Source: Alphaproteobacteria bacterium
Lineage (GTDB): Bacteria; Pseudomonadota; Alphaproteobacteria; UBA8366; Aestuariispiraceae
Direction: 5' to 3'
NCBI GenBank assembly: GCA_029212835.1
Contig: JARGPE010000013.1
Coordinates: 1 to 32,191, forward strand
Length of the DNA: 32,191 nt
Below are positions 9,037 to 18,742 of this stretch, in pieces (position 1 is the stretch's first letter; the number at the start of each line of letters is the position of its first letter). A program made the translations under genes and the position numbers. The notes under the pieces are model-generated. The model saw only the letters and a list, made by a program, of their open reading frames with translations, ran no database searches and had not been told where the DNA came from.

Positions 9037-10005
9037 ATGGAACAAGAACACAGAGTGCTGATCACCAACGACAATCCAGAGAAATTGGCACCATTATTTG
9101 AAGAACGTTTCCCGGATTTACCAATTCGATTCCTCAGCGTTGCTGACGAACTGGATAAGACGCTGGCGGAATTCAACCCGACCGTGATTTTCGGTTATCC
9201 CGGCGAGCCGGTTCCGAAGGCCAAATTCCCGGTTATGATTAACCATCCATCTGTGCGATGGATTTCCAACAGCGGCGCTGGTGTTGAGCATATGGGGGAT
9301 TGGAATCCAAAGCAAAAGATTGTCACGAATGCTTCCGGTGTGAATGCTCCATTTCTGGCGCAATATGCAATTGCCGCCCATATGTCCGCAAATATCGGGA
9401 TGCCACTTTATGCCCGGCAACAAAGAAAGAAACTCTGGCGTATGGAGGAATGGCAACCCTTTGATGGGCGTCGATTCTGCATCATTGGACTTGGCAATAT
9501 CGGACAGGCCGTCGCTGGCTATGCCAAGGCGCTGAAACTGCGCGTTGTGGGCACACGGGGCACCGCGCGCCCGACCCCAAATGTGGACGAGGTCTATGAT
9601 TCGGACAATATTATGCGCGCCTTGGTTGGGGCTGAATTCGTGTCGGTTCACACCGCGCTGACACCAGAGACACGGGGATTGATCAGTGATGACGCCTTTG
9701 CGGCCATGGCCGATGGTGCGATTTTTCTGAATGCGTCCCGTGGTGCTGTCGTGGATGAAGATGCCCTGTTGCGTGCCCTAGACAGCGGGAAGGTAAAGAC
9801 GGCAATCCTGGATGTGTTCCAGCAGGAACCTCTGCCTCAGGATCATCCCCTATGGACGCATGAAAATGTGATTATCACGCCGCATATGGCTGATTCGGTA
9901 AAAGATTGGCATATCAACAATGCTCGCGCCTTTTGTGATAATCTGGACCGCTGGCTGGCCGGAGAGCCGCTGAACAACATCGTTGATCCCAAGAAAGGAT
10001 ATTGA
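9037..10005 (+). CDS. D-2-hydroxyacid dehydrogenase (glyoxylate/hydroxypyruvate reductase-like)
   Basis: GLGNIGQAVAGYAKALKLRVVGTRG, HTALTPETRGLI, FLNASRGAVVDEDALL, ILDVFQQEPLPQDHPLW; Shine-Dalgarno present. Confidence 0.88.
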   Translation: MEQEHRVLITNDNPEKLAPLFEERFPDLPIRFLSVADELDKTLAEFNPTVIFGYPGEPVPKAKFPVMINHPSVRWISNSGAGVEHMGDWNPKQKIVTNASGVNAPFLAQYAIAAHMSANIGMPLYARQQRKKLWRMEEWQPFDGRRFCIIGLGNIGQAVAGYAKALKLRVVGTRGTARPTPNVDEVYDSDNIMRALVGAEFVSVHTALTPETRGLISDDAFAAMADGAIFLNASRGAVVDEDALLRALDSGKVKTAILDVFQQEPLPQDHPLWTHENVIITPHMADSVKDWHINNARAFCDNLDRWLAGEPLNNIVDPKKGY

Positions 10006-10668
10006 TCAGATATCACCGGGAAAGACTGGCTCTTTGTCACCGGCCTGCCATGCTGGGTATTTGGCCATGATCCCTTCGAACAGAGGGGATGAGAGATGAC
10101 CAGTAAGCCAGCGCTGCAGATGGGGCAGGGGCTGCGCGTCAAACCAGTCCCGATCGGTATTGGCAAACTGGCGGATGAAGGGGAATAAGGCCGCATCCGC
10201 CAGGCTGATCTGCGCCCCAAAAAGCTGATCTGTTTCTGCCAGCCGGTCGTTTAATTCAATAAGGATATCAAAACCTGCCTGCCGATGTTCTGTCGCGTCG
10301 GTCACGTCATCGTAGCGATGGGGATATTTGTATCGGTCCAGATGATGTTTGAAGGGACCGTCATTCCGGTCAATCAAGTCAATCATCTCTGATCGCGTCC
10401 CTTGTGGCGGGGATAACCAGTGACCAGGGTCATTTTGGTTCAACGCCCACAGCATTATATCCAGACTTTCTTCCAACACATCTCCTTGCGGTAAGTGCAG
10501 TACCGGAACCGTGGCTTTAGGGGAAATTTCAATCATCTGGGCCGGCTTATCGCGCAGCACCACTTCCCGTAGTGCGCATTTCTGGCGACTGACGCTGAGC
10601 GCCAGACGGGCACGCATCGCATAGGGGCAGCGCCGGAAGCTATATAGAATTGGCAATGTGTCAGTCAT
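10006..10668 (-). CDS. Glutathione S-transferase family protein
   Basis: N-terminal thioredoxin-fold [40 protein letters not shown] at 10668 overlaps the trhO stop. Confidence 0.85.
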   Translation of the reverse strand: MTDTLPILYSFRRCPYAMRARLALSVSRQKCALREVVLRDKPAQMIEISPKATVPVLHLPQGDVLEESLDIMLWALNQNDPGHWLSPPQGTRSEMIDLIDRNDGPFKHHLDRYKYPHRYDDVTDATEHRQAGFDILIELNDRLAETDQLFGAQISLADAALFPFIRQFANTDRDWFDAQPLPHLQRWLTGHLSSPLFEGIMAKYPAWQAGDKEPVFPGDI

Positions 10669-11671
10669 CGGCCTTGGCGTGCGCTTGTATCTGCGATTGC
10701 GCATTTACCCTGGACTGATCGCCGATATGCATCCGACCCTGCGCCTGTGCCAGTTCCACTTGCCGCTGACGCTCTCGAAAGCGCTCCTTGCGGGTTTCAT
10801 CATGGGCATCATAGCAGGCAGGGCAACTGACGCCGGGTACGTATTTCCAGGACTTCATATCCCCTGCATCAACCGGCTGACGGCAAGCGTGACAGACCTG
10901 ATAGCTGCCCAGTTCCAGCCCCTGTTTAACAGAAACGCGCTGGTCGAATACGAAGCACTCGCCTTGCCAAAGAGATTCTTCTGCCGGGACTTTTTCCAGA
11001 TATTTCAGAATTCCGCCCTTCAGATGGAAGACGTCGGAAATACCCTGTTGTTTGACAAAGGCTGTCGCCTTTTCACAGCGAATTCCTCCGGTACAGAACA
11101 TTGCCACTTTTTTCCCCGCCAGAGCATCGGGCGTCAGGTCCGGTTGGGATTGAAACCAGGTTGGGAAATCACGGAAGGTTTCTGTCTTTGGATCAATCGC
11201 ACCCTGAAAAGTGCCAATACCAACCTCATACTCATTGCGGGTATCGATCACGATCACATCGGGATCGCTGATCAGGGCATTCCAATCCTCTGGTGCGACA
11301 TAGGTACCAACCGTTTGGGTCGGATCAATCCCCGGCACGCCCATCGTGACGATTTCTTTCTTCAGCTTCACCTTCATACGATAGAAGGGGATCTCCGTTG
11401 CATGGGATTCTTTATGCTCAAGATCGGTGCAGTTTAAGATCCGTTTGATTCCGGCCAGGGCTCCGTCAATGCCTTTGCGACTGCCAGCGATGGTCCCGTT
11501 GATGCCTTCCTCTGCCAATAGCAGGGTCCCGGTCACGCCAGCCCCTAGGCAGGCCGTCAGGATTGGCTCCCGATAGCGCGTATACTCTGGCAAGGCGATA
11601 AACTTGTACAAAGCCGCGACGACAATCGCTGGATTGTGTTTGGCTGAAGAGGGCAAGGATGCGTCGGTCAA
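10661..11671 (-). CDS. trhO: Rhodanese-related tRNA uridine 5-oxyacetic-acid-pathway hydroxylase (TrhO/YceA family)
   Basis: [49 protein letters not shown]; catalytic loop [20 protein letters not shown]; likely TTG start at 11671, because the longer GTG ORF begins within a terminator hairpin. Confidence 0.85.
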   Translation of the reverse strand: MTDASLPSSAKHNPAIVVAALYKFIALPEYTRYREPILTACLGAGVTGTLLLAEEGINGTIAGSRKGIDGALAGIKRILNCTDLEHKESHATEIPFYRMKVKLKKEIVTMGVPGIDPTQTVGTYVAPEDWNALISDPDVIVIDTRNEYEVGIGTFQGAIDPKTETFRDFPTWFQSQPDLTPDALAGKKVAMFCTGGIRCEKATAFVKQQGISDVFHLKGGILKYLEKVPAEESLWQGECFVFDQRVSVKQGLELGSYQVCHACRQPVDAGDMKSWKYVPGVSCPACYDAHDETRKERFRERQRQVELAQAQGRMHIGDQSRVNAQSQIQAHAKADD

Positions 11672-11690
11672 AACCAGGAAACTCCCAATA

Positions 11691-11751
11691 TCGCTCGAAA
11701 ATGAAAATGGCGAGGCGTGGTGTATCACGCCTCGCCCTTAATTTCGAGCGA
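11691..11751 (-). terminator. Nested double hairpin between gdhA and trhO (terminator)
   Basis: Inner perfect 11-bp stem GGCGAGGCGTG/CACGCCTCGCC (11709-11719/11726-11736); outer stem TCGCTCGAAA/TTTCGAGCGA (11691-11700/11742-11751). Confidence 0.7.
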
Positions 11752-11764
11752 AAGGGACCTGCCC

Positions 11765-13120
11765 TTACATCACCCCAAATGCCAACATGGCATCGGCAAC
11801 CTTTACGAAGCCGCCGATATTGGCACCTCGCACATAGTCGACAGTGCCATTGACGCCATGTCCGGCCCCGAATTGGTGGCAGGTCTGGTGGATCGTGCTC
11901 ATAGTGGTTTTCAATAGATTGCGCAGTTCCTTATCGGTCCAGGAAACGCGGGCGGAATTCTGAGACATTTCCATGCCAGACACCGCAACACCACCTGCAT
12001 TCGCCGCCTTAGCAGGGCCAAACAACACACCTGCTGCCAGAAAGGCCTTCACACCGGCATCCACTGTCGGCATGTTTGCCCCCTCAGACACAGCTTTGAC
12101 TCCATTGGCAATCAGGGCCTTTGCCTCTTCGCCACTGATTTCATTCTGTGTTGCGCAGGGCAGGGCGTAATCACAGGGCACCGACCAGGGGCGTTTTTTC
12201 TCATGGAAGGTCGAGCCAGAAAACTCCTTAGTATATTCGGAAATACGCCCATTGTTCTTCTTCAGGGTTTTGACCCAGTTGATCTTTTCTTCCGTCATAC
12301 CAGCCGGATCATGAATGAACCCGCCGGAATCCGATAGGGTTACAACCTTCGCACCCATCTGACAGGCTTTTTCCGCCGCATGGATCGCAACATTGCCAGA
12401 GCCTGAGACGACAACGGTTTTACCTTCAAAATCCAGACCCTGAACGGCCAGCATATTCTCCATGAAATAGACCGCGCCATATCCGGTGGCTTCTGTGCGG
12501 ATCAGTGATCCGCCATATTCCAGGCCTTTCCCGGTCAACACACCTTCGAACTTGTTGGTCAGGCGCTTATACTGACCGAACATATAACCGATTTCTTTAG
12601 CGCCAACGCCAATATCCCCCGCAGGGACGTCTACATCTGGGCCGATATGGCGGAACAGTTCCGACATAAAGGCCTGGCAGAATCGCATGACTTCAGCATT
12701 TGACTTACCTTTAGGGTCGAAATCTGAACCACCCTTTGCGCCCCCCATTGGCAGGCCGGTCAAGGAGTTCTTTAACTGTTGCTCAAAGCCCAGGAATTTT
12801 AGAACCGACAGGTTGACCGTTGGATGAAAGCGACAACCGCCCTTATACGGGCCAATGGCATTGTTAACCTGGACACGAAATCCGCGATTGACGTGAACGG
12901 TACCATCATCTGCCTGCCAGCAGACGCGAAAGATGATGGTGCGGTCCGGCTCGCACATGCGTTCAAAGATTTTAAGATCGCGATAGATTGGCTTGGTGTC
13001 CATGAAAGGAATAATTGATTCTGCTACTTCATGAACAGCCTGATGAAATTCATGTTCGCCTGGATTTTTTGCTTTCAGATCATCCATAAACGCGGCGATC
13101 TCAGATGCATGCGATCCCAT
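11765..13120 (-). CDS. gdhA: NADP-type glutamate dehydrogenase
   Basis: GPYKGGCRFHPTVNLSVLKFLGFEQQLKNSLTGLPMGGAKGGSDFDPKGKSNAEVMRFCQAFM, VSGSGNVAIHAAEK, EGANMPT; about 451 aa. Confidence 0.95.
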   Translation of the reverse strand: MGSHASEIAAFMDDLKAKNPGEHEFHQAVHEVAESIIPFMDTKPIYRDLKIFERMCEPDRTIIFRVCWQADDGTVHVNRGFRVQVNNAIGPYKGGCRFHPTVNLSVLKFLGFEQQLKNSLTGLPMGGAKGGSDFDPKGKSNAEVMRFCQAFMSELFRHIGPDVDVPAGDIGVGAKEIGYMFGQYKRLTNKFEGVLTGKGLEYGGSLIRTEATGYGAVYFMENMLAVQGLDFEGKTVVVSGSGNVAIHAAEKACQMGAKVVTLSDSGGFIHDPAGMTEEKINWVKTLKKNNGRISEYTKEFSGSTFHEKKRPWSVPCDYALPCATQNEISGEEAKALIANGVKAVSEGANMPTVDAGVKAFLAAGVLFGPAKAANAGGVAVSGMEMSQNSARVSWTDKELRNLLKTTMSTIHQTCHQFGAGHGVNGTVDYVRGANIGGFVKVADAMLAFGVM

Positions 13121-13297
13121 ATTGTGCTTCCTCGTAAGTTGATTAATTCAATATATTTGTAAAGGGTAGGCTTTAAATTAGATATTCGAAAACTCTAATT
13201 TGAACTTTCAGATGAAATTGATAATTAAATCCGTCCATATTGCCGCGCTCTTACATAGCTGCAATGTTAGTGGTGCTGAAAATAAAGGAAATAAGTA

Positions 13298-14455
13298 ATG
13301 CCATCGTCTGAATCCCATCCAGAAATCAGAGACTCTGTTGCCCGTCTATGCCAAGGTTTTCCAGGCGAATACTGGCGTGATTTGGACCAGAGACAGGCCT
13401 ATCCCGCTGCCTTTGTCTCGGCTCTGACAGAGTCTGGATTTTTGGCAGCCTTGATCCCAGAGGAATTTGGTGGGGCTGGTCTGGGTCTGTCCGCTGGCGC
13501 TGCGATACTAGAAGAAATCCATAAACAGGGTTGCAATGCGGCTGCCTGCCACGCCCAGATGTATACTATGGGGACTGTGCTACGGCATGGTAATGATGCG
13601 CAGAAGCAGATGTATCTGCCAGAGATTGCAGCCGGTAACCTGCGGCTTCAGGCCTTTGGTGTGACAGAACCGACCAGCGGCACTGACACGACGGCACTTC
13701 GCACTTTTGCGCGGCGGGATGGCGATGATTATATCGTAAATGGTCAGAAGATTTGGACCTCTCGCGCAGAGGAATCTGATTTGATGGTTCTGCTGTGCCG
13801 CACGACCCCGCGAGAGGATGTGAAGAAACGCACGGACGGTCTGTCGGTCCTGCTGGTCGATATGCGTGAGGTGCGCGGCAAGTCCCTGACCATCCGCCCA
13901 ATCCGTACGATGATGAACCATGCAACAACTGAGGTTTTCTTCGACGACATGCGTGTTCCTGCCTGTAACCTGATCGGGGAGGAAGGCAAAGGCTTCTCCT
14001 ATATCCTGAGTGGCATGAATGCGGAGCGAATCCTGATCGCGTCGGAATGTATCGGCGATGCGAAATGGTTCACAGAAACGGCGACAAATTATGCCAAAGA
14101 CCGCAGTGTCTTTGGCCGCCCCATTGGCCAAAATCAGGGTATTCAATTCCCCATCGCCAAGGCCTATGCCCATATGCGGGCAGCAGAATTGATGCTGCAC
14201 CGTGCTATTGAATTGTATGAGGTTGGGGAAAACCCTGGAGAAGAGGCCAATATGGCAAAAATGTTGGCCGCCGATGCTTCCTGGGAGGCGGCAGAGGCTT
14301 GCCTGCAGACCCATGGTGGCTTCGGCTTTGCCGCAGAATATGACGTGGAACGCAAATTCCGCGAAACCCGCCTCTATCAGGTGGCCCCCATCTCCACCAA
14401 TCTGATCCTAAGCTATATTGCCGAGCATGTTCTGGGGCTGCCACGGTCTTATTAA
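13298..14455 (+). CDS. Acyl-CoA dehydrogenase
   Basis: AFGVTEPTSGTDTTALRTFARRDGDDYIVNGQKIWTSRA; QTHGGFGFAAEYDVERKFRETRLYQVAPISTNLI. Confidence 0.9.
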   Translation: MPSSESHPEIRDSVARLCQGFPGEYWRDLDQRQAYPAAFVSALTESGFLAALIPEEFGGAGLGLSAGAAILEEIHKQGCNAAACHAQMYTMGTVLRHGNDAQKQMYLPEIAAGNLRLQAFGVTEPTSGTDTTALRTFARRDGDDYIVNGQKIWTSRAEESDLMVLLCRTTPREDVKKRTDGLSVLLVDMREVRGKSLTIRPIRTMMNHATTEVFFDDMRVPACNLIGEEGKGFSYILSGMNAERILIASECIGDAKWFTETATNYAKDRSVFGRPIGQNQGIQFPIAKAYAHMRAAELMLHRAIELYEVGENPGEEANMAKMLAADASWEAAEACLQTHGGFGFAAEYDVERKFRETRLYQVAPISTNLILSYIAEHVLGLPRSY

Positions 14456-14457
14456 GG

Positions 14458-15939
14458 TTAGCGCATCACAAAAGGATTGGACATGGGCGCGTCGGAGACG
14501 TTGATCCAGGTTGTACGCGTACGGGTATAGTCCAGGATGGACTCCATGCCGGCCTCTCGTCCATAACCGGATTGATTGAAGCCGCCAAAGGGCGCGATTG
14601 GGGATATGGCGCGGTAGGTGTTGACCCAGCAGATCCCGGCACGCAGGCGCGATGAGACCCGGTGTGCGCGTGCTAGGGATTGGGTAAAAATGCCAGACCC
14701 CAAACCATAATCGCTGTCATTGGCCAGAGCGATAGCCTCTTCTTCGGTATCGAAGGGGATCAGGGTCATGACGGGTCCAAACATTTCGACCGTCAAGGTT
14801 TCCAGGTCGGGCTGGTCATGGGTCACCAGGGTGGGCATGAAATAGTTGCCGTCTGTCCCCTCCTTGCGCACGCCCCCAAATCGAATTTTCCCTCCCTGAT
14901 CAATGACCTTTTGCAGGGTCTCCTCGATCCGGGAGATCTGGGTCATGCTGCATAATGGGCCGATATGCGTCTTGGGGTCTTGTGGGTCGCCCACGATCAG
15001 GTCCTTGCATTTCTCCTGTACCAGAGTAGCGACCTTTTCATAGAATGAGCGGTGGACGTAGCCCCGAGATCCGGCAACACAGGATTGTCCCGATGCGCCA
15101 AAATTGCCGGCGATCAATCCATTGGCGGCACTGTCCGGGTCGGCATCCTCGAAGACAAGAATCGGCGACTTCCCGCCCAGCTCCAGGGTTGTGACGGCAA
15201 AATTCTCAGCTGAATTGCGCACGACATGGCGCGCAGTTTCCGGGCCGCCAGTAAAGGCGATGCGATCTACTTTTGGATGCCGGGTCAGGGGGATAGCACA
15301 TCCGTCCGCATCCCCGGTTACGACAGAAACGACTCCCGCCGGAAAGCCCGCCTGTTCGATCAATTTGGCAAAATGCAACATAGGGGCGGGGGCGATTTCT
15401 GAGGCCTTCAGCACGACGGCACATCCTGCCGCCAGGGCCGGTCCCAGCTTTGTCGCGGTCAGGAACATTTGCGCATTCCAGGGAACGATGGCCGCCACCA
15501 CACCGATAGGCGCACGCTGTGTATAAACATGCATGTCTGGCTTATCGATGGGTAGAACCGCCCCTTCGATCTTGTCGGCCAAGCCTGCGAAATAGCGATA
15601 GTAATCGGCGACATAGCGGGTTTGCCCGACAGTTTCCGTCGCCAGCTTCCCGCTGTCTGTAGTTTCTAATCGGCCCAGTTCTTCCGCATTCTCTTCAATC
15701 AAGGCCGCGAGACGGTACAGCAGCTTCCCCCGCTGTGTTTGCGTCATATCGCGCCAGACAGGGTCATTCAGAACCCGGAGAGCCGCAGCGATGGCACGGT
15801 CGATATCTTGCGGGGCAGCACAGGCAAAAGTCGCCCAGACCTGCCCGGTGGCGGGGTTGCGACTTTCCATCACCTGTCCCGTCGCGCCGTCGCACCAGGT
15901 GCCGTCGATGAACAATTGAAAATGGGGGAGGTTGGTCAT
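14458..15939 (-). CDS. NAD(P)-dependent aldehyde dehydrogenase
   Basis: VVAAIVPWNAQMFL, TLELGGKSPILVFEDAD, GASGQSCVAGSR, EMFGPVMTLIPF; about 493 aa. Confidence 0.92.
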   Translation of the reverse strand: MTNLPHFQLFIDGTWCDGATGQVMESRNPATGQVWATFACAAPQDIDRAIAAALRVLNDPVWRDMTQTQRGKLLYRLAALIEENAEELGRLETTDSGKLATETVGQTRYVADYYRYFAGLADKIEGAVLPIDKPDMHVYTQRAPIGVVAAIVPWNAQMFLTATKLGPALAAGCAVVLKASEIAPAPMLHFAKLIEQAGFPAGVVSVVTGDADGCAIPLTRHPKVDRIAFTGGPETARHVVRNSAENFAVTTLELGGKSPILVFEDADPDSAANGLIAGNFGASGQSCVAGSRGYVHRSFYEKVATLVQEKCKDLIVGDPQDPKTHIGPLCSMTQISRIEETLQKVIDQGGKIRFGGVRKEGTDGNYFMPTLVTHDQPDLETLTVEMFGPVMTLIPFDTEEEAIALANDSDYGLGSGIFTQSLARAHRVSSRLRAGICWVNTYRAISPIAPFGGFNQSGYGREAGMESILDYTRTRTTWINVSDAPMSNPFVMR

Positions 15940-15949
15940 GGTGGCTCCT

Positions 15950-16984
15950 TTAGCTGAAGGCAGGCATCACGTCATCGATGAAGCGGGACAGGGAAGCGCG
16001 TTTCCGCTCCGCCGTCATGCCACTGTCGATCCAGAATGAAAATTCATCATAGCCCAGATCCTCAATGCGTTTCAGGCGGTCAATCACCTCCTGAGCCGTC
16101 CCCATGGTCAGGTCGCGGCGCATGTTTTCTGGGGCCATCATGGCATTGCCTGCAATTTCAGACTCTTCCAGTGTTTGGATCAAGCCTTGAGAGACAGGAC
16201 GCTTGTTCTGAAACCAGGCACCGAAGTAACAATAGAAGCGACTGAAAATGTTGGCAGCTTCTTGGGCATCGTCCTCGTCGGCCGCAACATAGGTATGGTG
16301 CAGCAGCATGACTTTGGGTCTGGGGCCGGTATGGCTGGCGCAGGCCGCATTGAACCGCTGCATCAGGCTTTCGATTTCGTCTGATCCCTGCCACAGCGGC
16401 GTCACTTGCACATTAAAGCCATTATGCACGGCGAATTCATGGCTGTTGGGATCACGGGCGGCAACCCAGATGGGTGGGCCATTGGCTTGTTTGGGTTTTG
16501 GAGAGGCCGTCGTGCTGGGGAATTGAAAGAATTCCCCCTCATGGGCGCAATCCCCCGCCCAGAGTTTCGGCAACAGAGGTGCGATTTCCCGCAACCGCTG
16601 GCCCGCCTGCCAAGCGTCCAGGCCGGGATGCAGGCGTTCATATTCATAACTATAGGCACCGCGCGCAATCCCCAGCTCCAGCCGCCCCCCGGTGACCAGA
16701 TCGGTCATTGCGGCTTCTCCCGCCAGTTTGATCGGGTGCCAGAAGGGGGCAACCACTGTGCCGGTTCCCAGGCGCAGGTTCTTTGTATGACGCGCGACAT
16801 CGGTCAGGGTGATGAAGGGGTTGGGCGCGATGGTGAACTCCATCCCGTGATGCTCCCCGGTCCAGACCGCGCGCATTCCGCCCTCGTCGGCCATCTGACA
16901 CAGATCCAGGAATTCCTGATACAGAACATCATGGGGTTGGTCCGCGTTCAGCCGTTCCATATGGGCAAATAGTGAAAATTCCAT
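15950..16984 (-). CDS. LLM-class (luciferase-like) flavin-dependent monooxygenase
   Basis: AVWTGEHHGMEFTIAPNPFITLTDVARHTKNLRLGTGTVVAPFWHPIKLAGEAAMTDLVTGGRLELGIARGAYSYEYE. Confidence 0.9.
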   Translation of the reverse strand: MEFSLFAHMERLNADQPHDVLYQEFLDLCQMADEGGMRAVWTGEHHGMEFTIAPNPFITLTDVARHTKNLRLGTGTVVAPFWHPIKLAGEAAMTDLVTGGRLELGIARGAYSYEYERLHPGLDAWQAGQRLREIAPLLPKLWAGDCAHEGEFFQFPSTTASPKPKQANGPPIWVAARDPNSHEFAVHNGFNVQVTPLWQGSDEIESLMQRFNAACASHTGPRPKVMLLHHTYVAADEDDAQEAANIFSRFYCYFGAWFQNKRPVSQGLIQTLEESEIAGNAMMAPENMRRDLTMGTAQEVIDRLKRIEDLGYDEFSFWIDSGMTAERKRASLSRFIDDVMPAFS

Positions 16985-16986
16985 AC

Positions 16987-17919
16987 TTAACTTCCTCTTT
17001 GGACGGGGTGAACAGGATGCAGGTCGCCGTATTCGTCATCACCGACATACAAACCGAATTGTTGGTTCTGACTTTCCAGAATGTATCGTTCGATGATGGT
17101 TCGCTCCGCCAATGGCCCGGAAAGCGAGTCGGGCACACTTTCCAACGGCATGAAGCGGCCCAGATTCGCTACCTCTAAGGAGGGGGCTAGGGCGCGATAG
17201 AAGGTGTAGCTGCGATCGGCCTTTGTATCGGTATAGATTGAATAGACGGCACCGATTTCGATGCCTGTTCCATCTAGGGCGTGGGTCAGGGTATCCAGGG
17301 CGCTTGTGCGCGCCGGGACCCGAAAATGAGGTAAACGTAGGCCGGTTTCTGTGGGTGTCAGTAGAAGCTGATCTCCATATGAAATAATGCCGCCAACGAA
17401 GCGCTTCTCCATTTCTGTTGCGACACCTGTCTGTGCCTTGTGCTCCAGGCTGCGGCTGAAATATCCACCGCTGGCATAACCCAGGCCCGGCTTGTCATTG
17501 GTGTCGAAATTCAGAACTTCCCCGATCAGAATATCGTGGTCGCCTGCTTCCACACGCTCGTGAACTCGACAGGAGAACTGTGCGGTTGCGCCCTCAATCA
17601 AGGGGCTGCCCCAATCATCCCTTGTCCAGTTCACTTGACCGAACCGATCTTCTGTCCGACCGGCAAACAGGGTGGAGATTGCAGATTGATCATCGGCCAG
17701 AATGTTTACGGCAAATTGGGTGCAGGTATGAAATAGGTCATAACTACTCAAACGTTTTGCGGGACAGACCAGCAACAAGGGTGGGTCCAGAGAGACCGAG
17801 GTGAAGGAATTTGCCGTGAAACCGACAGGAACGGAGTCCGGGCTCATCATGGTCACGACGGTCACACCGGTCATATAACTGCCAAAGGCGTTGCGCAGGG
17901 CGATTGGATCCAGCGTCAT
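16987..17919 (-). CDS. Flavin reductase (FMN-binding split-barrel) with C-terminal extension
   Basis: RNAFGSYMTGVTVVTMMSPDSVPVGFTANSFTSVSLDPPLLLVCPAKRLSSYDLF is HpaC-like; about 140 extra residues at the C-terminus. Confidence 0.87.
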   Translation of the reverse strand: MTLDPIALRNAFGSYMTGVTVVTMMSPDSVPVGFTANSFTSVSLDPPLLLVCPAKRLSSYDLFHTCTQFAVNILADDQSAISTLFAGRTEDRFGQVNWTRDDWGSPLIEGATAQFSCRVHERVEAGDHDILIGEVLNFDTNDKPGLGYASGGYFSRSLEHKAQTGVATEMEKRFVGGIISYGDQLLLTPTETGLRLPHFRVPARTSALDTLTHALDGTGIEIGAVYSIYTDTKADRSYTFYRALAPSLEVANLGRFMPLESVPDSLSGPLAERTIIERYILESQNQQFGLYVGDDEYGDLHPVHPVQRGS

Positions 17920-17920
17920 A

Positions 17921-18742
17921 TCAGACCTCCCCCTCTGCCATCGCGAAAAATTCTGCCAGGATATTGGTGATCATCTTGGCATGGGTCATCGGAGCCATAT
18001 GGGCGGCGTCCTCAATGATATGGGCGCTCCCCTTTGGAATGATCCGGGCCAGAGCTTTTGACATTTCCGGTGTTGAATTGGGATCGCCAGCGGCGGTTAG
18101 GAGCAGCGCTGGACAGGCAATCTTTTCCAATGCCGCATCGTCTGGACCATCCGAATAGGCAAAGGCATTATAGGCTGCCGCATATCCCGGCAGGGATCCA
18201 TTCACTAACCAGTCATAGCAGGCATCATTGGCGGCTTTATTGGCCGGACTTGGTGGATTGCCAAACCAGCGTGTCAGGGTTGGTTGTGGATCAGCATCCC
18301 GACCGGACTGTGCCTGGGTCAATGAATTTGCGCGGGCGCGGACCGCCTGGGCGGAGTCCGGACTGCGGCGATAGATACTGTTCAGCGCCGCGACCGCATG
18401 GATTTTTTCCCGATAGCGTGCCGCGAGGTCCAGGGAAATCAGCGCCCCCAGGGAATGTCCGGCGATAGAGACGGGTCCAGGAATATCCTGCAGGCTGGCT
18501 GCGATCTGATCGGTATAGTCGGTCACTGTCGGGTTAGCCTTGTCGAGCAAGGGGCTGTCGCCATGCCCAGGCAAATCAAGGGCATAGACGTTGTGCCGTG
18601 TAGCAAGCCCCGGCAGAATACCGCCCCAGCTTTCGGCACGCAGGCCAACGCCATGGATCAGGACTACAGCGGGTCCCGATCCACGCTGGTGCCAGGCCAG
18701 GCCGGAGCTACTGTTAGACCGCGGCAGGGTTGTCCAGGTCAT
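17921..18742 (-). CDS. Alpha/beta-fold hydrolase
   Basis: VVLIHGVGLRAESW oxyanion region, ALDLPGHGDSP, nucleophile elbow IAGHSLGALISL, C-terminal EDAAHMAPM. Confidence 0.9.
   Translation of the reverse strand: MTWTTLPRSNSSSGLAWHQRGSGPAVVLIHGVGLRAESWGGILPGLATRHNVYALDLPGHGDSPLLDKANPTVTDYTDQIAASLQDIPGPVSIAGHSLGALISLDLAARYREKIHAVAALNSIYRRSPDSAQAVRARANSLTQAQSGRDADPQPTLTRWFGNPPSPANKAANDACYDWLVNGSLPGYAAAYNAFAYSDGPDDAALEKIACPALLLTAAGDPNSTPEMSKALARIIPKGSAHIIEDAAHMAPMTHAKMITNILAEFFAMAEGEV

Noticed and set aside
13580-14314. Minus-strand ORF (244 aa) inside the acyl-CoA dehydrogenase gene
   Set aside because: Fully antisense to a conserved gene, with shadow-frame composition.
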